A DNA stretch of 64,000 nt, taken from positions 14,162,607 through 14,226,606 of the forward strand of contig CM060854.1 of assembly GCA_030737835.1 (NCBI GenBank), written 5' to 3'. A program made the translations under genes and the position numbers. Within the stretch, counting starts at the first letter, position 1; each line of letters opens with the position of its first letter. Origin of the DNA: Acorus gramineus (lineage: Eukaryota; Streptophyta; Magnoliopsida; Acorales; Acoraceae). Below the pieces are notes generated by a model that ran no database searches, had not been told where the DNA came from, and saw only the letters and a list, made by a program, of their open reading frames with translations. Positions 34,295-44,595 of the stretch are shown piece by piece.

Positions 34295-37017
34295 TGTTAT
34301 ATATGTGTCACTTTTAGCCTTCTGGTCACCATTGGAGCATTCTGGCAGTTTTTCAACTTTTTCTTTTTTCGATCGGAACCGCTAAAATTTTGGACTTTTA
34401 GCCATCATCCTGAGCCTGAGGACTCCGATTGAAAATCTAACTGCACATTATGTGTCCTGGTGCCATTTCAAGCCACTCACGAAAATTTCATCGAATTCCG
34501 GTAACGTTCAGAATTTCACAGTTTCGAATCGTATCCGGGTTTTGACCAAGCGAAAAGTCATTGGGAGACTTGACCAAGTCAAAGAGGACTTTGACCAAGT
34601 CAAGTTTGACCATTGACTTGGTCAAATCTCTTTGTTTGTTTGTGTGGTTGAGTTGACCATAGTCAAAGTTCACTTAAACCTAATTTTTTTTTAAGTGTGG
34701 GTGTGTGAGTGTGTGTGTGTGTGTGTGTGGCCTTTAAGTGAGGTCCACGCCCACCAATAGTGCTTCTATTCACCTTCTTCTCACTCTCAAGCTCTCACAT
34801 CTCCTCTCTTTAAATCCTTCATTTGATCTAGTAGGAGTGGAAGAAAGAAGAGGCCCTAGAAGGAGAAAAGCTAGGTGAGGACCCGATCTATCTTTCCATG
34901 GTGTTAGATTTGCTTTCCCCTTTGTTTACCTCCCCTTATGACTCCCTTTCTCCTCTGTTTTTCAGCCATTCTTGGGCTGAGAAGAGGCTTAGTGGTGGTG
35001 GCTTTGGTGGTGGTGATTCGGTGCGCGAACGACACCCGAGGTCCCCCTTTGGTTCTTCCTCCCTTGGGTGAGTCTTTCCTCCTCCCTTTTCTTGTTTAGA
35101 TGCATGAGTAGGGTGTGTTTTTGGGTGTGCATGGTATGCATGTGTGTTAGGGGTGTGGGAGGGCTGAGGGAGGAGGTGGGAAGGACTCGGGCGCGCATGC
35201 GGGGTCATCTGCGCGCGTGCGGGCGAGTCTGCGCGTGCAGGCAGAGCAGGCGCGCGCAGTCGGGCACGCTGGGGGCATGCGCGCGGTGTGCTGCGCGGGG
35301 AGCGCACCGCACGCGGTGCGCACGGGTGTGCGCGCAGGGTGTTGCGCGGGGAGCGCAGTGCACGCGGTGTGCACGGGTGTGCGCGCGGGGTGCTGCGCTG
35401 GGGCACAGTGCGCGGGGTGCGGGCGGGGGTGCGCGGTGGGTGCTGCGCAGGGGCGCAGTACTTGCGGGTAGACGTAGGGCTGGACGCACGGTGCGCGCGC
35501 GTGGCAGCGTGTCTGGGCGCTCGGGCAGGGGCACAGCAGCGCATCTGGGCGCGAGGGCTGGGGTGCGGCAGTGCGCCCAGGGCGCGGGCGTACGTGCGCA
35601 CCCGTGCGTGCGTGTGCGGGTGGCCGTGCGCATGGCTGCCCGGGGGTGCGGGAGTGTGTCGGGGCACTCGGACTCGCGGTGCGTATGGGCCGTATGCATG
35701 CATGTCCGAGTGTTGGGTATTTCTAGAGTATTTTTATATGTATTTGTGTATTTTACTCACCGTGTTGAATGCCCTGTCTTGTAGATCTTGACGGACGGTC
35801 ACGTAGCGACCCAAGTTCCGGTGAGTGGGACAATCCAACCCAGTAGGGAGGCGTTCGATGCACGTAGGCGTGCATTGCCCTCCCCTGGGGCACCATAGTT
35901 ACATATTGACATGTAATAAATGTATAGTTATGCATGCATGATAAATATGATATATCCATGCCACCTTAGATTTGTATGCTAGGGATATGCACCCTTACAT
36001 CATATTAGAGGCCTATGCATGCCTAGACACCTTGCCCCGACCTGTGCATGTTCCCACCTAGTTTAATTTAATTAAATCAATGTGAGCATGTCTTAAAGAA
36101 TATTATAACCTTGTTGTTATAATATATGTCTCCCCGCATCTTAGTTATGCGCCCTGGAGGAATTCTTGTGAATTCATGACATTATATAGCGTTACCATCG
36201 GTGTCGACGGATCCATGAGGATCGTATCCGTGTGAGTAGGCTGTCTTCTCCTTATTGGTTGGATCCGATGTAGGTACTCCCCGGCGATGGCTGACCTGAC
36301 AGAGGGCTTCCGTCCGGTACCTCCGATGTGTTCGGACAGTACTGGTAGTTGGAGTGGACTAGGTCGAGGCTACGAGGGTGGGAAAGGGCTACCGGGTGGA
36401 CCAAGGGTGGAGATCGGTCTAGTCTACCCCAAGAGGCCCATGTCACCCCCTCGGAGAGGGTGAGGGTGAGGGGAGGGAAAGTGGGTTGGCGATGAGACGA
36501 CCCACTAGATTGTGTAGTTACTGCCACTTAGGGGCTATTTATTTGAGGTTAATATGAATTGTGATGCATGGGTTGTGCTATTCACTGAGCGTGTGGCTCA
36601 CCCCTCGCATATATTTTTCTCCAGTTATATCTGAGTCGGATCTGAAGGAGGAGCTCCCGAGGCACATCAGCAGTAGCGGAGCAGCGTCACGTTCTGCGAG
36701 TGAGAGGCCATCAGCATCCCCCTTTGATTGTATGTATTGTATTCCGTGCTTGGGCACACGTTTGTATTATATTTGGATGTCGTTGTATATATTGGCTCTC
36801 ACAGGACAGTTGATTATGTATCGGGTCTGTAATATGTCTTTTGAATTACAGACTCAGTCTTTTAGCTTCCGCTATTTGTGTATATATTATGTCAGCCTCA
36901 TTGTTGTCTGTTGTCATTTTGATGTTGTTTAGAGTATGTTATTGACCTCCTGTATAGACTGCTGATATCATATATACCATTGCCGCGTCTCGGGGACGGC
37001 CGCCCTGGGGCGTGACA
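34295..37017 (+). repeat. 5' LTR of the full-length element
   Basis: Donor-like CTAG/GTGAGG at 34874/34875, acceptor ending 34965, donor at 35067/35068, 36-nt island 35785-35820, acceptor before 36626, tail ending GTGACA at 37017. It is 82 bp longer than the 3' LTR mainly because of extra repeats in the CpG-rich tract (35285-35400). A GT microsatellite lies at 34700-34730. The TATA element is weak (CTCTTTAAATCC, near 34807). Confidence 0.92.
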
Positions 37018-37022
37018 AAAGT

Positions 37023-37034
37023 TGGTATCAGAGC
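37023..37034 (+). other. Primer binding site, initiator tRNA-Met type
   Basis: TGGTATCAGAGC begins five bases after the LTR end. It is the standard complement of the initiator-Met tRNA 3' end used by plant gypsy elements. Confidence 0.93.
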
Positions 37035-37132
37035 CTGGTCCTGTCAGAGCCAATTGTTTTTCTTAGAGATGAGTCCTAGGATTTCTATATGAGTATTCTG
37101 ATCCTAGTGTCTGGTTTTCTTAGGTTGCTGAT

Positions 37133-38480
37133 ATGCCTCCTCACAGAGGAATGCGTGGACGTGGTCCCTCTCGGCCTTTGGAGGTTCCCGGACCTACCAG
37201 AGGTGAGGATGCTACTGGAGAGTCCTCGGCTATGGGGCCAGGACTGGCGCAGGAGCCTCCTGCATGGGAGCGTGCTTACGCTCGGATAGCAGATCTGGTG
37301 GAGACTCAGACCAGAGCACTAGAGGCCCAGACTAGGGCGTTAGCTGAGCAGGCACGAGAGATTCAGGAGCTGAGGGCGGCCCGCGAGGCAGTTCCACAGG
37401 TCCCCTTGGTGGCAGATCCACCTGTGGTGCCCGACGTACCCCCTGTCCCGTGGTGATTCCAGCGGTGGGAGTTCAGGATCCCCTGGAGAGGGAGGTGGAG
37501 CTAGAGGCTGCAGCGCGAGTGCATCAGAGTGGCCTCACTGCCTTTCTGAAGCTCCACCCTCCCGAGTTCCATGGACAGACGGCGGACCCCCTTGCCCCTG
37601 AGCGATGGTTGATGGAGGTGGACAAGATCTTCTCGACCATGCACTGCACCGACCGCCAGCGTGTCTCCCTGGCCACCTTCATGCTGAAGGGTAGCGCCGC
37701 CGACTGGTGGGCTACCCGATCGGTGGACATTCCCGAGGGAGTGGAGCGCTTTTATGGGCGGGGTTCCAGAGGTATTTCCTGGAGGAGTACTTCCCGTTTC
37801 TGACGCGCCAGATCGTGATGCGGGAGTTTGAGCAGCTGACGCAGGGCTCCATGTCAGTCGCGGACTACTCCACACGCTTCACGAGGCTTTCCAGGTTCGC
37901 CCCAGCCTTGGTGATGGATGAGGAGACGCGGTGCCGTCGCTTCGAGATGGGTCTCATTAGCACCATTCGGGTGCATGTCTCTTCTCAGGCGTTCACGAGG
38001 TACTCGGACTTGGTGTCTTGGGTGAAGACAGTCGAGCGAGACCTCGGGGTCTCCATGGGGGTTCCAACCCCTTCTACAGACCAGAGACCCCCCAAGAGCC
38101 AGGACCAGGGACAGCGCAAGAAGAAGCGGCCCCGCTTTGATCAGTCAGCGGCTGCCGCTACTCCAGTCGATGTGGTGCCAGTGCGAGGTCCAGCACCCAT
38201 TGCGGCAGTACCAGTCCAGGCCATGCAGCCAGAGAGGCGGTGCTGCTACCATTGTCAGCAAGTCGGGCATATTGCATATGATTGCCTTGATGCTGGCCAA
38301 CCACGCGTGCTGCCTCCGCAGCAGCAGCCGTACCAGCAGCAGCCTCAGCGCCAGCAGCAGCAGCCTCAGCGTCAGCAGCAGCAGCCACAGGGTGGCCGAG
38401 CTGACCAGAGGAGGCAGCCAGTGCAGCCTGCGAGGCGTGCCCCTGCTCCTCAGCCGCAGTTTGTTCAGGGCAGAGTTGCA
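37133..38480 (+). pseudogene. gag: gag of the full-length Tekay-type element, frameshifted
   Basis: The start ATG at 37133 opens MPPHRGMRGRGPSRP. A Gag core follows with WLMEVDKIFSTMHC and DWWATRSVDIPEG, then a QPQRQQQQ tract and a CCHC zinc knuckle, CYHCQQVGHIAYDC, near 38244-38285. The product would coat the RNA and build the particle. One-base losses near 37447 and near 37748 break the frame; both are visible by comparison with the second element (56131 onward), which is intact at those two points. The knuckle residues are all present. Gln repeats are longer than in the second element. Confidence 0.88.
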
Positions 38481-40404
38481 GCACTTTCGGCCGAGGAGGC
38501 GCAGGCTTCGGGTAGCGTGGTCCGAGGTATTGTTCAGATCTCCCAGCTCCCTGCATATGTGTTATTTGATTCCGGAGCCACGCACTCGTTCGTGTCTCCC
38601 GCTTTTGCGAGACGGATGGGCGTGGCGTCCGCCCTCTTGATGTTATCCTGGAGATATCATTGCCCGTCGGAGACCGTATTCTCCTCCGTTCTGTGTACCG
38701 AGGGTGTACTGTGGTGATTGCGGAGCATGAGTTTCCAGTGGAGTTGGTAGAGCTCGCCATGACGGACTTCGATGCCATCCTGGGAATGGATTGGCTTTCA
38801 GCTAGTCACGCCAGCATCGACTGTTTTGCCAAGTCGGTGTCTTTCCACCTTCCGGGTCGGAGGTCCTTCCAGTTCGTGGGCGATCGTGACGTAGCCCCTT
38901 TGGGGTTCGTGTCGTCCATCCAGGCGTGGAGACTCCTTCAGGGAGGATGCGAGGGCTTTCTGGCGTATATTGCTCAGGAGGACGCACCGCTGCGGGCAGA
39001 TATCAGTCAGACTCCGGTCGTGGCAGAATATCCAGAGGTTTTCCCCGATGATCTTCCGGGATTACCGCCGGATCGCGCGATCGAGTTTGAGATAAATCTG
39101 ATTCCGGGGACCGAGCCGATTTCGAGAGCTCCGTACCGGATGGCCCCAGCAGAGCTGAAGGTGCTCAAGGAGCAGTTGGAGGAGTTGCTAGAGAAGGGCT
39201 TCGCACGTCCGAGTGTTTCTCCGTGGGGAGCCCCTGTTTTGTTTGTGCGGAAGAAGGACGGTTCGCTGCGGCTTTGTATTGATTACAGGCAGCTGAACAA
39301 GCGGACCGTGAAGAACAAGTACCCTTGCCACGGATTGACGATCTGTTTGACCAGCTCCAGGGAGCGCGTGTCTTTTCTAAGATCGATCTCCGTTCGGGCT
39401 ACTATCAGCTGAAGATCCGGGAGTCAGACATTCCGAAGACGGCCTTTCGTACCCGTTATGGGCACTACGAGTTCAGAGTACTGCCGTTTGGGTTGACGAA
39501 TGCGCCGGCGGCCTTCATGGATCTGATGAACCGGGTGTTTCGGCCCTTCCTCGACTCCTTCGTAGTAGTCTTCATCGATGATATTCTGGTGTACTCGAGG
39601 AGTCTTGAGGAGCACGCTCACCATCTCCGCACTGTCTTGGAGACTTTGGCCCGACATCAGTTGTTCGCCAAGTTCAGTAAGTGCGAGTTTTGGTTGGAGC
39701 GTATGGCCTTTCTGGGCCACGTGATTTCCGGCGAGGGCATATCTGTGGACTCGGACAAGATGCTCGCCGTGTCGAATTGGCGTCAACCGTCGAACCCCAC
39801 AGAGATTTGGAGCTTCCTGGGCTTGGCGGGTTATTACAGGAGGTTTGTCGAGGGTTTCTCGAAGATAGCTGTTCCTCTTACCCACCTCACTCGGAAGGAT
39901 GTCCGGTTCGAGTGGTCCCCAGCTTGCGAGGAGAGCTTCCTGGAGTTGAAGCGAAGGCTCACCTCAACGCCAGTTCTTACCCTTCCGTCTGGGAGTGGTG
40001 GGTTCGCAGTTTACTCCGATGCATCGCGGTTGGGTGTGGGTTGCGTCTTGATGCAGCACGGTAAGGTTGTAGCTTACGCGTCGTGTCAGTTGAAGCCCCA
40101 TGAGCAGAATTACCCCACCCACGACTTAGAGTTGGCAGCGATCATCTTTGCGCTGAAGATGTGGAGGCACTACCTCTATGGCGAGGAGTTCGAGCTCTTT
40201 ACTGATCACAAGAGCTTGACTTATTTGCAGTCCCAGCCGGAGCTCAACATGCGTCAGAGACGTTGGGTCAAGTTCCTGAAGGACTATGATTGTGACATCG
40301 CTTACCATCCGGTTAAGGCGAATGTCATGGCAGATGCTCTCAGCAGGCAGCCCTTGGACATGGCCGCCCACATGGCTGTAGGTCGTTGGAGGCTTCTGGA
40401 GTAG
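38480..40404 (+). pseudogene. pol: Protease, reverse transcriptase and RNase H of the Tekay-type element
   Basis: Protease active site [10 protein letters not shown] is near 38562-38591. RT follows with [16 protein letters not shown] (about 39250-39300), the catalytic FIDDILVYS at 39571-39597 and [10 protein letters not shown]. RNase H begins with [11 protein letters not shown] (near 40005) and includes TDHKSLTYL. Frames break near 38637 and 39328, each by a single base. An in-frame TAG at 40402-40404 lies just after the RNase H domain. RT and RNase H catalytic residues visible here are conserved. The long frame 39325-40404 is the best-preserved piece. Confidence 0.9.
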
Positions 40405-41907
40405 GCTGCTTGCTGGATCAGCGTTCGAGAGACTCCTGCGGGTGGCTTTTTGGCCAGGCTAGTGGTGCAGCCTGTTCTTCTCGACGAGATCCGCATGGCT
40501 CAGGGGCAGGATCCTCACTTTCTAGTCCTCTCTGAAGGCGTCGCCCGGGGCGAGCGTCCGGACTACCAGATTCGCGAGGACGGGATCCTGTGGTTCAGAG
40601 GTCGAGTATGCATTCCTGACGACGCAGAGCTGAAGCAGAAGATCTTGGACGAGGCCCATCGTTCGAGGTACACAGTGCATCCTGGTGGCACGAAGATGTA
40701 CAGGGGCCTTCGTCGTGGCTACTGGTGGCGCGGGATGAAGACGGATATTGCCCGTTTCGTTGCCCATTGCTTGGTATGCCAGCAGGTGAAGTCGGAGCAT
40801 CAGCGTCCTATGGGGAAGCTGCAGTCCATTGAGATTCCTCAGTGGAAGTGGGAGCAGATCACCATGGACTTCGTTTCGGGTTTGCCGAGGTCACGTTCGG
40901 GTCGCGATGCCATCTGGGTAATCGTCGACCGACTGACGAAGTCCGCTCATTTCCTCCCCATCCGACTCACCGATTCTCTGGACACCCTGGTGCAGTTGTT
41001 TGTCTCCGAGATTGTTCGTCTCCATGGCACTCCCGTCAGCATCATTTCTGATCGAGACGCGCGATTTACTTCGAGGTTCTAGCGTAGCCTCCAGCACGCC
41101 CTTGGTACGAACCTCCACTTCAGTACAGCGTTTCATCCGCAGATGGACGGCCAGTCGGAGAGGACGATTCAGACCCTGGAGGACATGCTGCGAGCTTACG
41201 TTCTTGATTTTTGGGGCAGTTGGGAGAGGCATCTTCCGTTGGTGGAGTTTGCCTACAACAACAGCTACCACTCGAGTATCCGGATGGCTCCATACGAGGC
41301 GCTCTATGGTCGCAGCTGCAGGTCCCCCTTGTGTTGGGACGAGGTCGGAGAGCGCCAGTTGGAGGGACCAGAGATCATCCACCAGACCTCAGAGATGGTC
41401 AAGACGATTCGCGAGCGTATCCGAGTCGCTCAGAGCCGTCAGAAGAGCTACGCTGATCGTCGTCGCCGTGAGCTCGCCTTCGAGGTTGGTGACCATGTCT
41501 TCCTGAAGGTGTCCCCGATGAAGGGCATCTTCAGTTTCGGTGTGCGGGGCAAGCTGAGTCCGCGTTTCATTAGGCCGTTCCTCATCCTCGAGCGAGTTGG
41601 AGAGGTGGCCTATCGCATAGCTCTGCCCCCACAGCTGGCTCAGGCCCATGACGTCTTCCATGTCTCGCAGCTGAGGCGTTACGTCCACGATCCTGCTCAC
41701 GTCATTCCGTTCGAGCCGCTCGTCTTCGAGCCAGACTTGTCATTCGTGGAGCAGCCGATTGAGATCCTGGACCGCCGCGAGAAGAGGCTCCGCACCAAGA
41801 CCGTCCAGCTGGTCAAGGTGCGATGGCAGCACCGTTCCAGTGCCGAGGCCACTTGGGAGCTCGAGGACGCCATGCGTGATGCGTATCCGCATCTTTTCCC
41901 TTCCTAG
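40405..41907 (+). pseudogene. pol: Integrase and chromodomain of the Tekay-type element
   Basis: It is in the same frame as the RT. The HHCC zinc region spans about 40648-40790 ([13 protein letters not shown] ... HCLVCQQVK). Core acidic residues lie in [11 protein letters not shown] (near 40856), [10 protein letters not shown] (near 41040) and MDGQSERTIQTLEDML (near 41143). The C-terminus VKVRWQHRSSAEATWELED resembles the chromodomain of Tekay/Del elements, which targets integration to marked chromatin. A TAG at 41080-41082 replaces the Trp expected after TSRF. The stop at 41905-41907 is followed by the purine tract within 50 bases. Confidence 0.9.
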
Positions 41908-41941
41908 ATGTTTTTTATTTTTTTTGAGGACAAAATTTTCT

Positions 41942-41950
41942 AAGGGGGGA
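41942..41950 (+). other. Polypurine tract
   Basis: AAGGGGGGA, followed by AGAA and the 3' LTR start at 41955. The upstream text GAGGACAAAATTTTCT is typical of Tekay-like elements. The second element has the equivalent tract at 58918-58927. Confidence 0.85.
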
Positions 41951-41954
41951 AGAA

Positions 41955-44595
41955 TGTTATATATGTGTCACTTTTAGCCTTCTGGTCACCAATTGGAGAA
42001 TTCTCGCAGTTTTTTAACTTTTTCTTTTTTCGATCGGAACCGCTAAAATTTCAGACTTTTAGCTATCATCCTGAGCCTGAGGACTCCGATTGAAAATCTA
42101 ACTGCACATTATGTGTCCTGGTGCCATTTCAAGCCACTCACGAAAATTTCATCGAATTCCGGTAACGTTCAGAATTTCACAGTTCTGAATCGTATCCGGG
42201 TTTTGACCAAGCGAAAAGTCATTGGGAGACTAGACCAAGTCAAAGAGGACTTTGACCAAGTCAAGTTTGACCATTGACTTGGTCAAATCTCTTTGTTTGT
42301 TTGTATGGTTGAGTTGACCATAGTCAAAGTTCACCTAAACCTAATTTTTTTTCTATGTGTGAGTGAGTGTGTGTGTGTGTGGTGTGTGTGTGGCCTTTAA
42401 GTGAAGTCCACGCCCACCAATAGTGTTTCTATTCATCTTCTTCTCTCTCTCAAGCTCTCACATCTCCTCTCTTTATATCCCTCTTTTGATCTAGTAGGGG
42501 TGGAAGAAAGAAGAGGCCCTAGAAGGAGAAAAGCTAGGTGAGGACCCGATCTATCTTTCCATGGTGTTAGATTTGCTTTCCCCTTTGTTTACCTCCCCTT
42601 ATGACTCCCTTTCTCCTCTGTTTTTCAGCCATTCTTGAGCTGAGAAGAGGCTTAGTGGTGGTGGCTTTGGTGGTGGTGATTCGGTGCACGAAGGGCACCC
42701 GAGTTCCCCCTTTGGTTCTTCCTCCCTTGGGTAAGTCTTTCCTCCTCCCTCTTTTCTTGTTTAGATGCATGAGTAGGGTGTGTTTTGGGGTGTGCATGGT
42801 ATGCATGTGTGTTAGGGGTGTGGGAGGGCTGAGGGAGGTGGTGGGAAGGACTCGGGCGCGCGTGCGGGGTCATCCGCGCGCGTGCGCATGAGTCTGCGCG
42901 CGCAGGCAGAGCAGGCGCGCGCAGTCGGGCGCGCTGGGGGCATGCGCGCGGTGCGCGCAAGGTGCTGCGCTGGGGCGGAGTGCGCGGGGTGCGCGCGGGG
43001 GTGCATGAGGTGTGCTGCGCAGGGGCGCAGTACGCACGGGTAGACGCAGGGCTGGACGCGCGGTGCTCGCGCACGGCAGCGTGTCTGGGCGCTCGGGCAG
43101 GGGTGCAGCAGCGCGTCTGGGCGCGTGGGCTGGGGTGTGGCAATGCGCCCGGGGCACGGGCGTGCGTGTGCACCCGTGCGTGCGCGTGCGGGTGGCCGTG
43201 CGCATGGCTGCCCGGGGGTGCGGGAGTGTGTCGGGGCACTCAGACTCGCGTGCGTGCGGGCCCGTATGCATGCTTGTCCGAGTGTTGGGTATTCCTAGCG
43301 TATTTCTTATGTATTTGTGTATTATACTAACCGTGTTGAATGCCCTGTCTTGCAGATCTTGACGGACGGTCACGTAGCGACCCGGGTTATAGTGAGTGGG
43401 ACAATCCAACCCAGTAGGGAGGCGTTCGATGCACGTAGGTGTGCATTGCCCTCCCCTGGGGCACCATAGTTACATATTGACATGTAATTAATGTAAAGCA
43501 ATGCATGCATGATAAATATGATATATCCATGCCACCTTAGATTTGTATGCTAGGGATATGCACCCTTACATCATGTTAGAGGCTTATGCATGCCTAGACA
43601 CCCTGCCCCGACCTGTGCATGTTCCCACCTAGTTTAATTTAATTAAATCAATGTGAGCATGTCTTAAAGAGTATTATAACCTTGCTGTTATAATATATGT
43701 CTCCCCGCATCTTAGTTATGCTCCCTGGAGAAATTCTTGTGAATTCATGACATTATTTAGCGTTACCATCGGTGTCGGTGGATCCATGAGGATCGTATCC
43801 GTGTGAGTAGGCTGTCTTCTCCTTATTGGTTAGATCCGATGTAGGTACTCCCCGGCGATGGCTGACCTGACAGAGGGCTTCCGTCCCGGTACCTCCAATG
43901 TGTTCGTACAGTACTGGTAGTTGGAGTGGACTAGGTCGAGGCTACGAGGGTGGGAAAGGGCTACCGAGTGGACAAGGAGTGGAGAGCGGTCTAGTCTACC
44001 CCAAGAGGCCCATGTCACCCCATCGGAGAGGGTGAGGGTGAGGGGAGGGAAAGTGGGTTGGCGATGGGACGACCCACTAGATTGTGTAGTTACTGCCACT
44101 TAGGGGCTATGTTTATTTGAGGTTAATATGAATTGTGATGCATGGGTTGTGCTATTCACTGAGCGTGGGGCTCACCCCTCGCATATATTTTTCTCCAGTT
44201 ATATCTGAGTCGGATCTGAAGGAGGAGCTCCCCGAGCCACATCAGCAGTAGCAGAGCAGCGTCACGTTCTGCGAGTGAGAGGCCATCAGCATCCCCCTTT
44301 GTTTGTATGTATTGTATTCCGTGCTTGGGCACACGTTTGTATTATATTTGGATGTCGTTGTATATATTGGCTCTCACAGGACAGTTGGTTATGTATCGGG
44401 TCTGTAATATGTCCTTTGAATTACAGACTCAGTCTTTTAGCTTCCTCTATTTGTGTATATATTATGTCAGCCTCATTGTTGTCTGTGTTGTCATTTTTGA
44501 TGTTGTTTAGAGTATGTTATTGACCTCCTGTATAGACTGCTGATATCATATATACCATTGCCGCGTCCCGGGGATGGCCGCCCTGGGGCGTGACA
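41955..44595 (+). repeat. 3' LTR of the full-length element
   Basis: It runs from TGTTATATATGTGTCAC to GGGGCGTGACA, with the 36-nt island at 43356-43391. Here the island's donor reads TTATA/GTGAGT. CpG-rich tract 42850-43270 is shorter than in the 5' LTR. Confidence 0.93.

Larger units (their letters stand above)
34295..44595 (+). mobile_element. Full-length Tekay/Del-type Ty3/gypsy element (family A), TSD TCCCC
   Basis: Perfect TCCCC duplications lie at 34290-34294 and 44596-44600. LTRs are 34295-37017 (2723 bp) and 41955-44595 (2641 bp). Between them are an initiator-Met primer site, gag with a CCHC knuckle, protease, RT, RNase H, integrase and a C-terminal chromodomain, then a purine tract. 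This order and the chromodomain place it among chromoviruses, most like Tekay/Del. Four one-base shifts and two stops make it non-autonomous now. In the first 300 or so aligned bases the two LTRs differ at about ten sites, so it is not a very recent insertion. Confidence 0.93.

Noticed and set aside
37023-37034. tRNA gene fragment
   Set aside because: Only the primer-site complement is present; no arms of a tRNA fold follow.
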